DNA of 64,000 bases from JAKACA01 sp963769255. GTDB taxonomy: Bacteria; Actinomycetota; Acidimicrobiia; Acidimicrobiales; Bog-793. This document shows, piece after piece, positions 40,131 through 49,209 of the stretch. Position numbers and translations under genes: made by a program. Below the pieces are notes generated by a model, which searched no databases, was not told where the DNA came from, and saw only the letters and a list, made by a program, of their open reading frames with translations. The DNA is taken from NCBI GenBank assembly GCA_963769255.1, contig CAVYKV010000001.1, positions 186,001 to 250,000 of the forward strand. The letters run 5' to 3'. Position 1 is the first letter of the stretch. Each line of letters starts with the position of its first letter.

Positions 40131-41108
40131 ATGCCAGCGTCTCTCGGAGCGCCCCGGGGCGAGGACGAGATGGGCATCTCTCGGCCTGAAGCGAGGACGG
40201 TTGAGCCGGCGATCACGATCTTCACGACGGCCAAGCCCTTCAACGGCCTTTCCGGCGTCATTCAGCGCAACGCTCTGCACAGCTGGGCGTCGCTCGGATC
40301 GGAGGTCGAGCTGCTGCTGATCGGCGACGAGGACGGCTACGCGGAGGCTGCGGCCGAGGTCGGGGCACAACGGATCCCTGCTCTCGAGCGCAACGAGTTC
40401 GGCACGCCCCTCGTCTCGGACCTCTTCCAGCAAGGTCGCACCCATGGACGAGGTGAGATTCTCGTCTTTGCCAATGCCGACATCATCGTCCCGCCCAACT
40501 TCGTCCAAGCTCTGGCGACAGTCAGGGCCAGCTTCGAGCGATTCCTCGTCGTCGGCCGCCGGATCGACCTCGACGTTACGGAGCCGATCGACTTCGAGGA
40601 CCGGCGGTGGTACGAGCACCTGCGGGCCAGGGTCGCCAGGGAGGGCCACCTACGGGGAAACCTTTGCATCGACTGGTTCGCCTTCGACCGATCGACGCTG
40701 CTCGGGTTGCCGGCCTTTGCCATCGGGCGTACGCGCTATGACAACTGGATCCTGTGGAAGGCCGCCGACGAGGGCGCCGCCGTCATCGACGCCTCGAACG
40801 TCGTTCCCGTCGTGCACCAGAATCACGACTACGGCCACACCGGTGGTTCGATCGCCGCCTGGGAAGGGCCTGAGGCGCGTCGGGCGGCCCAGCTCATCGG
40901 ACATTGGACCCACTACCACTCCATCGAGCACGCCAGTTACGAGCTCGTCTCCGACGGCACCCTGCGGCGGACTTCCCGCCGGCGGTGGTTGCAAGCGAGA
41001 GCCCGCCGCTCCGTGGGCCAAGCCCTTCGCTTCAGCCGTCCGTGGCGTCGCCGACTGAGACAGTTTGCCTCGGGTCGAGGTCACTCGATCAGACCACCGG
41101 GTCGGTAG
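40131..41108 (+). CDS. Glycosyltransferase-like protein (GT-A type fold)
   Basis: 325 residues. ITIFTTAKPFNGLSGVIQRN, LLLIGDEDGYAE and the likely metal motif ILVFANADIIVPPNF suggest a GT-A nucleotide-sugar binding domain, and the CIDWFAFDRSTLLGLPAFA segment resembles acceptor-side motifs of family 2 relatives. A basic C-terminal tail (about 275-325) may contact the membrane. It begins a plus-strand run of four sugar-related genes. The ATG at 40131 and the ATG at 40170 are both plausible starts. The sugar transferred is not known. Confidence 0.68.
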   Translation: MPASLGAPRGEDEMGISRPEARTVEPAITIFTTAKPFNGLSGVIQRNALHSWASLGSEVELLLIGDEDGYAEAAAEVGAQRIPALERNEFGTPLVSDLFQQGRTHGRGEILVFANADIIVPPNFVQALATVRASFERFLVVGRRIDLDVTEPIDFEDRRWYEHLRARVAREGHLRGNLCIDWFAFDRSTLLGLPAFAIGRTRYDNWILWKAADEGAAVIDASNVVPVVHQNHDYGHTGGSIAAWEGPEARRAAQLIGHWTHYHSIEHASYELVSDGTLRRTSRRRWLQARARRSVGQALRFSRPWRRRLRQFASGRGHSIRPPGR

Positions 41109-41117
41109 AATCAGTAG

Positions 41118-41963
41118 ATGTCCCGCCGTTCCACATTTGAGAACACGCCGGTCGACAAGGTCCGGGAGTATTGGGACCGCCGCCCGTGCAACATCCGCCA
41201 TTCACCCCTCCCGGTCGGCACACGCGAGTACTTCGACCAGGTCGAGGAGCGGAAGTACCTCGTCGAGCCCCACATCCCCGCCTTCGCAGACTTCGCCCGA
41301 TGGGAGGGCAAGCGGGTCCTCGAGATCGGGTGTGGAATCGGCACCGACACCATGAACTTCGCCCGCGCGGGCGCTGTCGTGACAGCCGCGGACCTGTCTG
41401 GCGAGTCGATACGAGTAGCGAGCCAACGAGCAGAGGTCTACGGCCTCGCCGATCGCATCACGTTCGTGAACACCGACGCGGAGTCGATGGAGGGAATCCC
41501 GGACGAGCCCGCGTACGACCTTGTGTACAGCTTCGGTGTGATTCATCACACTCCGCACCCAAGGCGCGTGCTGGAGCAGGCTCGGCGGCGGTTGAGGCCC
41601 ACGGGGAGCCTGAAGATCATGGTGTACAACCTGCGGTCCTGGAAAGTCGCCGGCATCGTTCTCAAAGAGGGTCGGGGCCGATTCTGGGATGCCGACCGTC
41701 TCGTGGCCAACAACTCCGAGGCCCAAACCGGCTGTCCCGTTACCTTCACGTATACGCGGCGATCCGCGGAACAGTTGGTCACCGACGCCGGGTTTCAGGT
41801 CACGGAAGTGTACGTCGATCACATCTTCCCATATCGGGTGAAGGACTATGTCGAGTACCGTTATCGGAAGGCATTTCCTTTCAACGCCCTCCCTCCGAGC
41901 GCCAGCAGGGCTCTCGAGCGCCACTTCGGCTGGCACCTGATGCTGACTGCGAGCGTTAGCTGA
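41118..41963 (+). CDS. SAM-dependent methyltransferase
   Basis: 281 residues. Motif I VLEIGCGIGTDTMNFARAGA, the acidic end of strand 2 (VTAADLSGESI), the NTDAESM motif and FGVIHHTPHPRRVLEQA are those of class I methyltransferases of the UbiE/COQ5 style. It starts 9 bases after the upstream glycosyltransferase-like gene. In this context it may methylate a sugar or a glycan end, but the substrate cannot be read from sequence. Confidence 0.88.
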   Translation: MSRRSTFENTPVDKVREYWDRRPCNIRHSPLPVGTREYFDQVEERKYLVEPHIPAFADFARWEGKRVLEIGCGIGTDTMNFARAGAVVTAADLSGESIRVASQRAEVYGLADRITFVNTDAESMEGIPDEPAYDLVYSFGVIHHTPHPRRVLEQARRRLRPTGSLKIMVYNLRSWKVAGIVLKEGRGRFWDADRLVANNSEAQTGCPVTFTYTRRSAEQLVTDAGFQVTEVYVDHIFPYRVKDYVEYRYRKAFPFNALPPSASRALERHFGWHLMLTASVS

Positions 41964-42008
41964 ACACTGCGTAGAGGGCTCGGTTCCTAGCGTTCTCAGG
42001 AGGAATCA

Positions 42009-43328
42009 ATGCGGATCGTTGTCGTGGGCCTCGGCAAGCTGGGCTGCCCGATGGCTGCCCTCCTCGCTGCCGGCGGCAACGACGTGACGGGAGCAGATCT
42101 CAACGATCGCACCGTTGCCCTCGTCAACGAGGGAAAGCCTCCAGTCCTCGAGCCCGGACTCGAAGAGCTTATGGTGGCGGCGGCGCCGAGGCTGCGTGCC
42201 ACGACCGACGTGGCGCAAGCCGCTGCGGGCGCCGACATCGCCTTCTGCATCGTTCCGACGCCCAGCCTTCCGGATCACAGCTTCGACACCAGCTTCGCCG
42301 AGACGGCCTTCGAGGCCATCGGCAGGGGCTGGCGCGATAGGGACGGAAGGCACGTAGCCGTCCTCACCAGCACCGTCTTGCCGGGTGCCACCGAGGCCCG
42401 CGTCAAGCCGGCCCTCGAGCGAGGAACCGGCTACGAGGTCGGCGATCGACTTGGGTTGTGTTACTCACCGGAGTTCATCGCCCTCGGGAGCGTCATCGAG
42501 AACATGCGGCGGCCGGACATGATTCTCATGGGGGCATCGGCGCCCTGGGCAGCTGATCAAGCCATCGCGGCGATCGGCAGCATGGCCGCCGAGGGCGTCC
42601 CGGCAGCTCGCATGTCCATCATCGACGCAGAGGTCACCAAGATCGCCGTCAACACGTTCATCACGACCAAGATCTCCTACGCCAACATGATCGGCGAGGT
42701 CTGCGAACGACTACCCGGCGCCGACGCGCAGGTTGTCACCTCTGCCCTCGGGCTCGATACCCGTATCGGAGCGAAGTACATCCGGCCGGCCGCTGCTTAC
42801 GGGGGTCCGTGCTTCCCACGGGACAACGCAGCGTTCGCAGCCCTTGCACGATCCCTCGGAGCGAGCGCCGACATCGCCGAAGCGACCGACGCCGTGAACC
42901 GTCGGCAGGTCGGTCTTCTCCTCTCACGCCTGGGCCAGAACGTGGATCCACCGGCTCGCATCGCCGTCCTCGGGCTCTCCTACAAACCGTCGACCCCGGT
43001 AGTCGAGGAGTCCTTCGGTGTCCGCGCTGCCAACGAGCTCGCAGCCAAGGGGTACGCCGTGTCCGCCTACGACCCGCTCGGAGAGATCTACGCCGCCGCC
43101 GAGCTCCGCGCCGGTGTCGCCCTGGTCGGAAGCGCCGGCGCTGCCCTGAACGGGGCCAAGGTGGTCGTCGTCGCGACCCCATGGCCCGAGTTCGCAACGG
43201 TGCAGGATCTCGGGGGGATCGAACTCATTCTCGACTACTGGCGCATCCTCCCCCTGTCCGGTGCCGACCCGTCGGCCCTTGTCGGCTACCCGGGGATGAA
43301 CCTCCGACCGGCTCGGAGCTTGCTTTAG
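42009..43328 (+). CDS. UDP-glucose/GDP-mannose dehydrogenase family enzyme
   Basis: 439 residues. The NAD-binding motif VVGLGKLGCPMAALLAAGG is at the N-terminus, the middle dimerisation domain has EVTKIAVNTFITTKISYANM, and the catalytic Cys is in AYGGPCFPRDN near residue 262. The C-terminal UDP-binding domain follows (VLGLSYKPSTPVVEES). These enzymes oxidise a nucleotide sugar at C6 to a uronic acid in two NAD-dependent steps. An AGGAGGAATC ribosome site precedes the ATG. It belongs to the plus-strand sugar operon with the epimerase-like gene that follows. Confidence 0.93.
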   Translation: MRIVVVGLGKLGCPMAALLAAGGNDVTGADLNDRTVALVNEGKPPVLEPGLEELMVAAAPRLRATTDVAQAAAGADIAFCIVPTPSLPDHSFDTSFAETAFEAIGRGWRDRDGRHVAVLTSTVLPGATEARVKPALERGTGYEVGDRLGLCYSPEFIALGSVIENMRRPDMILMGASAPWAADQAIAAIGSMAAEGVPAARMSIIDAEVTKIAVNTFITTKISYANMIGEVCERLPGADAQVVTSALGLDTRIGAKYIRPAAAYGGPCFPRDNAAFAALARSLGASADIAEATDAVNRRQVGLLLSRLGQNVDPPARIAVLGLSYKPSTPVVEESFGVRAANELAAKGYAVSAYDPLGEIYAAAELRAGVALVGSAGAALNGAKVVVVATPWPEFATVQDLGGIELILDYWRILPLSGADPSALVGYPGMNLRPARSLL

Positions 43329-43365
43329 ACTCAAGTGGCGAGGCTCGCGTGCCGAAGGGAAAGCC

Positions 43366-44409
43366 ATGACCATTGAACTGGACAAGGACGGTCTCGTCGT
43401 CGTCGCCGGCGCCGGAGGATTCATCGGTGGGCACCTCGTTGCACGGTTGTTGCGTGATGGTCATCGTCACATTCGCGCTATCGACAACAAGCCGATCGGA
43501 CAGTGGTACCAGCGACCAGCTGGTGTGGAATACGTGCAAACGGACCTTCGCTCATTGGATGAATGTATGAAGGCGATGAGGGACGCACGGTACGTGTTTG
43601 ACTTTGCCGCAGACATGGGTGGAATGGGCTTCATCGAGACGCACAAGGCTGACTGCATGTTGTCGGTTCTTATCGCGACCCATCTCCTCATGGCCGCACG
43701 TGAGACCGGTGGAGTCGAGCGGTTCTACTTCTCGTCGTCGGCCTGCGTGTACAACGCTGACTTCCAGCGTTCGCCAGACGTGACGGCCCTCAAGGAGGAG
43801 GACGCATACCCGGCACTGGCCGAGGACGGGTACGGCTGGGAGAAGCTCTTCACCGAGCGGATGTGCCGGCACTTCGACGACGAATTCGGCATCACCACGC
43901 GGATCGCTCGCTATCACAACGTCTACGGGCCTCTCGGCACCTGGAACGGCGTGCGCGCCAAGGCGCCCGCCGCCATCTGCCGCAAGGTGGCGGAGGCCAA
44001 GCTGACCGGCGATCGGGACATCGAGATCTGGGGCGACGGCCTTCAGACCCGATCGTTCATGTTCATCGACGACTGCATCGAGGGCACGCTCCGGATCACC
44101 AAGGGTGACTACGGCGACCCGCTGAACCTCGGGAGCGAGCAACTCGTGTCGATCAACGAACTGGTGGACATCGTGGAAGGCATCGCGGGGATCACGCTGC
44201 GCCGTCACTACAACCTCGAGGCGCCACAAGGGGTACGCGGTCGCAATAGCGACAATGCTCGGCTGCGGGCGGAGATGGGCTGGGAGCCGACGATCAGTCT
44301 TGAGGAAGGCCTCGAGATGACGTATCGCTGGATCTTCGACGAGATTCGGACCGGGGCGGTCGACGTCTCAGCGATCTCCGAACTGGCCTCCGCACACGCC
44401 GCACCCTGA
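43366..44409 (+). CDS. GDP-mannose 3,5-epimerase-like extended SDR
   Basis: 347 residues. The Rossmann motif VVVAGAGGFIGGHLVARLL is intact. Strong matches to GDP-mannose 3,5-epimerase are AADMGGMGFIE, SSACVYN (catalytic Cys), YGWEKLFTERMCRHF (Tyr and Lys), RYHNVYGPLGTWNG, EIWGDGLQTRSFMFIDDC and GVRGRNSDNARLR. The enzyme class converts GDP-mannose to GDP-L-galactose/L-gulose; bacterial relatives may use other substrates. It follows the sugar dehydrogenase by 37 bases. The region 43500-43750 is somewhat less GC-rich than its surroundings. Confidence 0.85.
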   Translation: MTIELDKDGLVVVAGAGGFIGGHLVARLLRDGHRHIRAIDNKPIGQWYQRPAGVEYVQTDLRSLDECMKAMRDARYVFDFAADMGGMGFIETHKADCMLSVLIATHLLMAARETGGVERFYFSSSACVYNADFQRSPDVTALKEEDAYPALAEDGYGWEKLFTERMCRHFDDEFGITTRIARYHNVYGPLGTWNGVRAKAPAAICRKVAEAKLTGDRDIEIWGDGLQTRSFMFIDDCIEGTLRITKGDYGDPLNLGSEQLVSINELVDIVEGIAGITLRRHYNLEAPQGVRGRNSDNARLRAEMGWEPTISLEEGLEMTYRWIFDEIRTGAVDVSAISELASAHAAP

Positions 44410-44431
44410 GGACCGTCCTGGCTTTGGCGCC

Positions 44432-45610
44432 CTACCGCTCGTCCGTATCGTTCGTCGACCACTCTGACAGCTCTCGGTCAGCGAGACCCCAGTCCGTCTC
44501 ATTGAAGGTGATCGGGCCGGCGCGACGGCGGCCGGCAAGCTCACGCTTCAACTGTCGCAACCGTAGGGGCGAAAGGTAGGGCGTTCCCTGTCGGACGACG
44601 TTCTCCAGGTGGAGGGAATGCGCCTCGGGTGTCCATCCCGACCCTGCGGCGTGCTCCATGTGGTAGGCGACGGACGGTGGCTCGACGTCCACGAAGCTCA
44701 GACCTGCGGCGTGAGCCTGGTGCATGAAGACCGTGTCGAGGTGGAGCGAATGGACGGACCACTCCGGGTAGCCACGCAGACGGCTCCAGTCCGCTGACGA
44801 CAGGAGCGTGAAGTCTCCGCAGGCATTGACGTTCAATTTCGGGAGCGTCGCAAGATCGACGACGGCGCGCACGCGATCCGCCGAGAACGCCGCAACGTCG
44901 CCCACCGACCGGGAGGTCGGGTGGTGGCGAGGCCCGCTGGGCAACGTCGCGCCGGGCTCCGTTCGGCGCTGACTCGGTCGCTTGGTCAGCCGGGTCACGG
45001 CCTGGCGGGTCTGCCACGCGCCGAAGTCGGCGAGGCCTTGATAGATCGGAAGTTGACGCCCGACCTGGGGGTAGTAGACGCCGTCTCGCCGTTCATAGCG
45101 CACCGGATGTGACTCACAAAAGGCCAGCGCCTCGTCGACGGACGTCACCGAGTCCGTGAAGGGGAACTCGACGTCATAGCGATCGGCGCGCCAGAGCGCC
45201 CCCTCCCCAATGCTGCTCGCAGCGAGGTCGAAGAGAGACGGCGTGAGGAGGATGTCGATATTCGTCGCCAGGAGGTTCGTGCCCATCGCTCGCCGCAGAC
45301 CGACGTTCTTCGCGATCATCTGCATCATCGGGATCCCGCCCTCACCAACGATTCGGCGGTGCTCCGATGGTGGAACAGTGATGACTCTGACCGACAGCGC
45401 TGCAGCGGCTGCCGGCCAACGAAGCACGTCCTGAAGGGATGGCCGGTCGTCCGGCGGGTTCCACTCGACCATGACGAACTCTGTGCGGATCTGCCGGCGT
45501 TCGGCGTTCCAGGCCAGACCGTCCACGAACCACTGCATCCGTTCGAGCAGGTGGCCGCCGTGATCGTCGTTGCGACTCGTGGCCACCACACTCAGGCGGG
45601 TCTGCGTCAT
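44432..45610 (-). CDS. Glycosyltransferase-like protein
   Basis: 392 residues. The N-terminus LSVVATSRNDDHGGHLLERM and FVMVEWNPPDDRPSL, with GLRRAMGTNLLATNIDILLT as the probable donor/metal region, resembles an unusual GT-A family seen in Actinobacteria. A central basic linker (about 215-245) and a second segment (CGDFTLLSSADWSRLRGYPE, LDTVFMHQAHAAGL) follow. The ATG at 45610 overlaps the NUDIX stop, so the two are coupled. It converges with the sugar operon, which supports a glycan role, but the donor and acceptor are unknown. Confidence 0.65.
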   Translation of the reverse strand: MTQTRLSVVATSRNDDHGGHLLERMQWFVDGLAWNAERRQIRTEFVMVEWNPPDDRPSLQDVLRWPAAAAALSVRVITVPPSEHRRIVGEGGIPMMQMIAKNVGLRRAMGTNLLATNIDILLTPSLFDLAASSIGEGALWRADRYDVEFPFTDSVTSVDEALAFCESHPVRYERRDGVYYPQVGRQLPIYQGLADFGAWQTRQAVTRLTKRPSQRRTEPGATLPSGPRHHPTSRSVGDVAAFSADRVRAVVDLATLPKLNVNACGDFTLLSSADWSRLRGYPEWSVHSLHLDTVFMHQAHAAGLSFVDVEPPSVAYHMEHAAGSGWTPEAHSLHLENVVRQGTPYLSPLRLRQLKRELAGRRRAGPITFNETDWGLADRELSEWSTNDTDER

Positions 45611-46104
45611 TCGAAGCGGAAACCCGGCAGCGTCATGGCGCTCGCCACCGAGGCGACGAGGTCGCCGTCGTGCTCGTAGCTGAGATGCCCGCGTGCTTCG
45701 TCGATCGGCACCCAGGCCACCTCGTCGACCTCGTCGAACCGCTCGAAACCACCCTCCACCGGTTGCATCAGCCAGTACTCCACGACCTTCGGCCGGCCGC
45801 GGCGGTCGACGTACTCGACCTCGCCGGCGAAGCGCCCGAGATCGCAGCGCCAGCCCGTCTCCTCGAGCACCTCGCGCAAGGCAGCCGCTTCGGCGCCTTC
45901 CCCGGCGTCGAGCTTGCCTTTCGGCAGCGTCCAGTCCTGTTGGAGGGGGCGGTGGACGAGGGCGACCTCCCAACCACCCGATCTGGAGGCCCGGATGACG
46001 ATGCCGCCTGCCGCCCGCACCACCTCGGTGGCACCGGAGGGCGCCTCCCTGTGGTGTTCCGCTTCGTGGGGGCTCTTTCGATACACGTCACCGCCTGCTC
46101 TCAC
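45607..46104 (-). CDS. NUDIX hydrolase
   Basis: 165 residues. The NUDIX box is complete: GKLDAGEGAEAAALREVLEE followed by TGW fits G-x5-E-x7-REVxEExGW. It hydrolyses a nucleoside diphosphate linked to another group. An alpha/beta core precedes and follows (VRAAGGIVIRAS, VEYWLMQPV). The layout resembles actinobacterial MutT1-type N-domains, but without the histidine phosphatase domain. The start is the GTG at 46104. It diverges from the CYTH-CHAD gene; such a pairing hints at polyphosphate or nucleotide metabolism. Confidence 0.88.
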   Translation of the reverse strand: MRAGGDVYRKSPHEAEHHREAPSGATEVVRAAGGIVIRASRSGGWEVALVHRPLQQDWTLPKGKLDAGEGAEAAALREVLEETGWRCDLGRFAGEVEYVDRRGRPKVVEYWLMQPVEGGFERFDEVDEVAWVPIDEARGHLSYEHDGDLVASVASAMTLPGFRFE

Positions 46105-46186
46105 GCAGTCGGACGGTGCACGTGAGCATCAGGAGCGACCCTACCTCTGGAAAAGAGCCTCTCGTCGGACGGGTAGCCTCTTCACC

Positions 46187-48202
46187 GTGACGCCCACCGA
46201 CCACCAGCGAAGTGACGTCGAGGTGGAGTGGCAACTCGACGCCATCGACCTGCGGCCGGTGGAGCGCTGGTTCAGTTCGCGAGGCGCCGTCCTCGCCGCC
46301 CGTTCCCCCGGGCGCTCGGCGCCGTCGGGGCGGTCGGGGGCGATCGGCCCTCGCCCGGATTCTGCGACGGAGGGGCCGGAGCGGCCGTTGTTGCCCGCCG
46401 TGCCCGGCTTGCAAGCGGTCGCCCAGCCGGTGAAGCGGCTCGTCGACTCCTACTTCGACACGCCCGATTGGCGCCTCGGCCGGTCGGGATACGTGCTCCG
46501 CACGCGACAGCGGGCCGGGCGCTACGAGGCGACGCTGAAGGACCTGTCGCCCTCGATCGAAGGTCTGCGGCGGCGTCTCGAGGTCACCGAGCCCCTTGCA
46601 TCGTCCGACCTAGCCGGTCTCGACCCGGCCGGGCCGGTCGGCCGCCGTGTCCGCGCCCTCGCCGGCTCCCGCACCCTGCGACCCGTCCTCGAGGTGCGCA
46701 CGCGTCGCCGTCCCTACGCCCTCGAGGTGCGCGGCACCGGAGTGGGGGAGGTCGCCCTCGACGACACGGTCATCGTCGCCGGCAGCGAGCAGCACCGCGT
46801 GAGGTTGCAGCGCGTCGAGGTCGAGGTGCAGTCGGCCTGGGTGGAGTCCCTCTCGCCCCTCGTCGAGGCGCTCCGCCACGACTGCGGGCTGCAGCCGGCG
46901 ACCCTGTCGAAGTTCGAGGCGGGATTGTTGGGTGCGGGTTTCGCCATCCCGGGACCGGCCGATCTCGGGCCGACGAGCATCTCCGACACCTCCAGCCTCG
47001 CCGAGCTCGCCTACGCCGTGCTGCGCAAGGACGCCTCCGCCATGCTGACGCACGAACCGGGTACCCGGCTCGGCGAGGAGATCGAGTCGCTCCACCAGAT
47101 GCGAGTGGCCACGCGCCGCATGCGGGCCGCCCTCACGCTCTTCGAGACCGTCCTGCCGGCCCGGGCCGCCAGGCTGCACGAGGAGCTCGGCTGGTTGGCG
47201 GCGGTGCTCGGCGCCGTCCGTGATCTCGACATCCAGCTCGGCAACATCGACTCGTGGACCGAGGAGATTCCCGGCGTCCACCGCCAGGCCCTCGACGTCC
47301 TCGGCGACCTACTGCAGCGACACCACGACGCCGCTCGCGCCGAGCTGCTCGAGGCACTCGACTCGCGGCGCTACGAGCGGCTCGTCAGCGCCCTCACCTC
47401 GATCCTCGACCAGGGCCCCCTGCGCCGCCCGGCCGCCGGGCAGGTCCCGGCGCTCGAAGCCCTGCCCGAGCTCATCGGCGGTCGCCACCGGGCGGCCGAG
47501 AAGGCGGTGCGGCGGGCGCATCGCACCGGAGTGCTCGCCGACTTCCACCGCCTCCGCATCCGTTGCAAGCGCCTGCGCTACGCCATCGAGTTCACGGGCG
47601 ATCTCTACGGTGGCGATGTCCGTCGCTACGCCCGCTACGTCGCCTCCCTGCAGGACGAGCTCGGGCTCATCCAGGACGCCGAGACGGCGGCCGACCGGCT
47701 GCAGGAGATCGCCCTCGGCGAGGAAGGCGCCCTCCTGCCTCGGGAGACCGTCTTCGCCATGGGCATGGTGTCGCAGCGTTGTGCCGCCGAGGCGCTCAGC
47801 CGGCTCGGGCGGCTGCCGAAGGCCAAGAAGCTCGTGAGTGGGAAAGCCTGGGACCGTGCCGCCGCCCTCCTGGAGCGTCGCCGAAAGGAGGCCCAGCAGA
47901 TGGCCGCCGACTTGGCGCAGGCGAAGCAGGCGGCCCTCGAGGAGTCGGCCGACCCGCCTCCCATCTCAGGCCGTGCCCGGCCGGCGCTGCCACGGCTCGC
48001 CGTCCCCTCCGCCTCCTCTCCGGCACCGTCTCGGACGACACGACGCCTCACTGCGGCCCCACCGGCCGAGGCTGCGCCGGTGCGACGCCCGCCCCGCACG
48101 GTCCCCCGCAACACGGACCACCCGGCGGTGACGCCGTCGGAGACGAACGGAAGCGGTTCGAACACGGTCACCCCCATCCGCCCGGGCGTGACACCCTCCT
48201 GA
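46187..48202 (+). CDS. CYTH and CHAD domain protein
   Basis: 671 residues. The N-terminal CYTH domain (about 1-230) is a triphosphate-tunnel fold; its ExExK start motif reads EVEWQ, so the final Lys is replaced by Gln. The CHAD domain (about 265-570) has LHQMRVATRRMRAALTLFE and RIRCKRLRYAIEFTGDLYGG, the helical repeats with conserved His and Arg/Lys that bind polyphosphate. The last 90 residues are Pro/Ala/Ser-rich and disordered. CHAD proteins associate with polyphosphate granules. The GTG at 46187 is used because homology starts there. Confidence 0.88.
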   Translation: MTPTDHQRSDVEVEWQLDAIDLRPVERWFSSRGAVLAARSPGRSAPSGRSGAIGPRPDSATEGPERPLLPAVPGLQAVAQPVKRLVDSYFDTPDWRLGRSGYVLRTRQRAGRYEATLKDLSPSIEGLRRRLEVTEPLASSDLAGLDPAGPVGRRVRALAGSRTLRPVLEVRTRRRPYALEVRGTGVGEVALDDTVIVAGSEQHRVRLQRVEVEVQSAWVESLSPLVEALRHDCGLQPATLSKFEAGLLGAGFAIPGPADLGPTSISDTSSLAELAYAVLRKDASAMLTHEPGTRLGEEIESLHQMRVATRRMRAALTLFETVLPARAARLHEELGWLAAVLGAVRDLDIQLGNIDSWTEEIPGVHRQALDVLGDLLQRHHDAARAELLEALDSRRYERLVSALTSILDQGPLRRPAAGQVPALEALPELIGGRHRAAEKAVRRAHRTGVLADFHRLRIRCKRLRYAIEFTGDLYGGDVRRYARYVASLQDELGLIQDAETAADRLQEIALGEEGALLPRETVFAMGMVSQRCAAEALSRLGRLPKAKKLVSGKAWDRAAALLERRRKEAQQMAADLAQAKQAALEESADPPPISGRARPALPRLAVPSASSPAPSRTTRRLTAAPPAEAAPVRRPPRTVPRNTDHPAVTPSETNGSGSNTVTPIRPGVTPS

Positions 48203-48251
48203 GGCTGGCCGGTCCGACACCCCAACGCCGGCCCCCGCCCGCCTCCCGCAG

Positions 48252-49043
48252 TCAGGACGCCGAGGTCGTGCGCACCAACGGTCGCCCTGACGCCCCTCGC
48301 GGCGCCGCGGCGGCGGCCACCAAGGCGTCGAAGAGCGCCTGCTGCTGAGGATCCGCCTCCGCCGTCATCTCGGGGTGCCACTGGACGGCGAGGGCGAAGG
48401 GGTGTGGGTCGATGGGCTCGATGGCCTCCACGCAACCGTCGGCTGACCATCCCGTCACCCGCAGGCCGGCGCCCACGGCGTCGACGGACTGGTGATGGGC
48501 GGAGGTGCAGCGGTCGGCCCGGACGCCACCGACAACGGCGGCGAGCCGGCTGCCCGGCAGGACCTCGACGGGGTGCTCGGCGAGGTAGAGGTCGTGGGGG
48601 CGGCCGTGCGTGTCGTCGTCGTAGCCCGGGTGGTCGACAAGGTGCTGATGCAGCGTCCCGCCCTGCGCCACGTTCACCACCTGGCAGCCGCGGCAGATGG
48701 CGAGGAGCGGGATTTCCTCCGCCAGGGCGTAACGGGCGAGGGCGAGCTCGGTCTCGTCACGCACGGCATTGAAGCCATAGCTGCGGGGGTGGGCGTCCTG
48801 CCCGTAGGTGGCCGGGTCGAGGTCGCCACCACCGACGAGGAGGAGGCCGTCTGCCCCGGCAAGGAGCACCTCCGGCGGGCACACGGGCCCGCCGGTGATG
48901 GCCGGCAGCATGACGACGCGCCCCCCGGCGCGGTGCAGGCTCTGCACGTAGCGCTCCGAGATGGCGACGTGGCCGGCCGGGCGGCCGGGTGTGGCCGCTT
49001 GCGGCAGCTCATAGGCGACGACGGCGATGGCGGCGCGATCCAC
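48252..49043 (-). CDS. Class I glutamine amidotransferase, gamma-glutamyl-GABA hydrolase (PuuD) type
   Basis: 263 residues. The nucleophile Cys is in LAICRGCQVVNVAQGG near residue 117, and the partners HHQSVDAVG and QWHPEM are present, as in PuuD-type hydrolases that remove gamma-linked glutamate from amines. The GTG start at 49043 has AGGAGG with ideal spacing. It is divergent from the ATP-grasp/YbdK cluster, so it may hydrolyse or recycle the gamma-glutamyl-type product made there. That link is inference. Confidence 0.85.
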   Translation of the reverse strand: MDRAAIAVVAYELPQAATPGRPAGHVAISERYVQSLHRAGGRVVMLPAITGGPVCPPEVLLAGADGLLLVGGGDLDPATYGQDAHPRSYGFNAVRDETELALARYALAEEIPLLAICRGCQVVNVAQGGTLHQHLVDHPGYDDDTHGRPHDLYLAEHPVEVLPGSRLAAVVGGVRADRCTSAHHQSVDAVGAGLRVTGWSADGCVEAIEPIDPHPFALAVQWHPEMTAEADPQQQALFDALVAAAAAPRGASGRPLVRTTSAS

Positions 49044-49209
49044 GTATTCCTCCTGCGATGACGCCGGACGAGCCTACCGGTCGGGCAAACCCGCACACGT
49101 CCAGAGGGCTCCTCCCTTGACCGCGGCGGCGAAACCGTAGGACGATGCAGCCTGCCGGTCCGCCACATCGAGATGCGCGACGGCGCCGTCGAGCACGGAG
49201 GGGTCGAGG

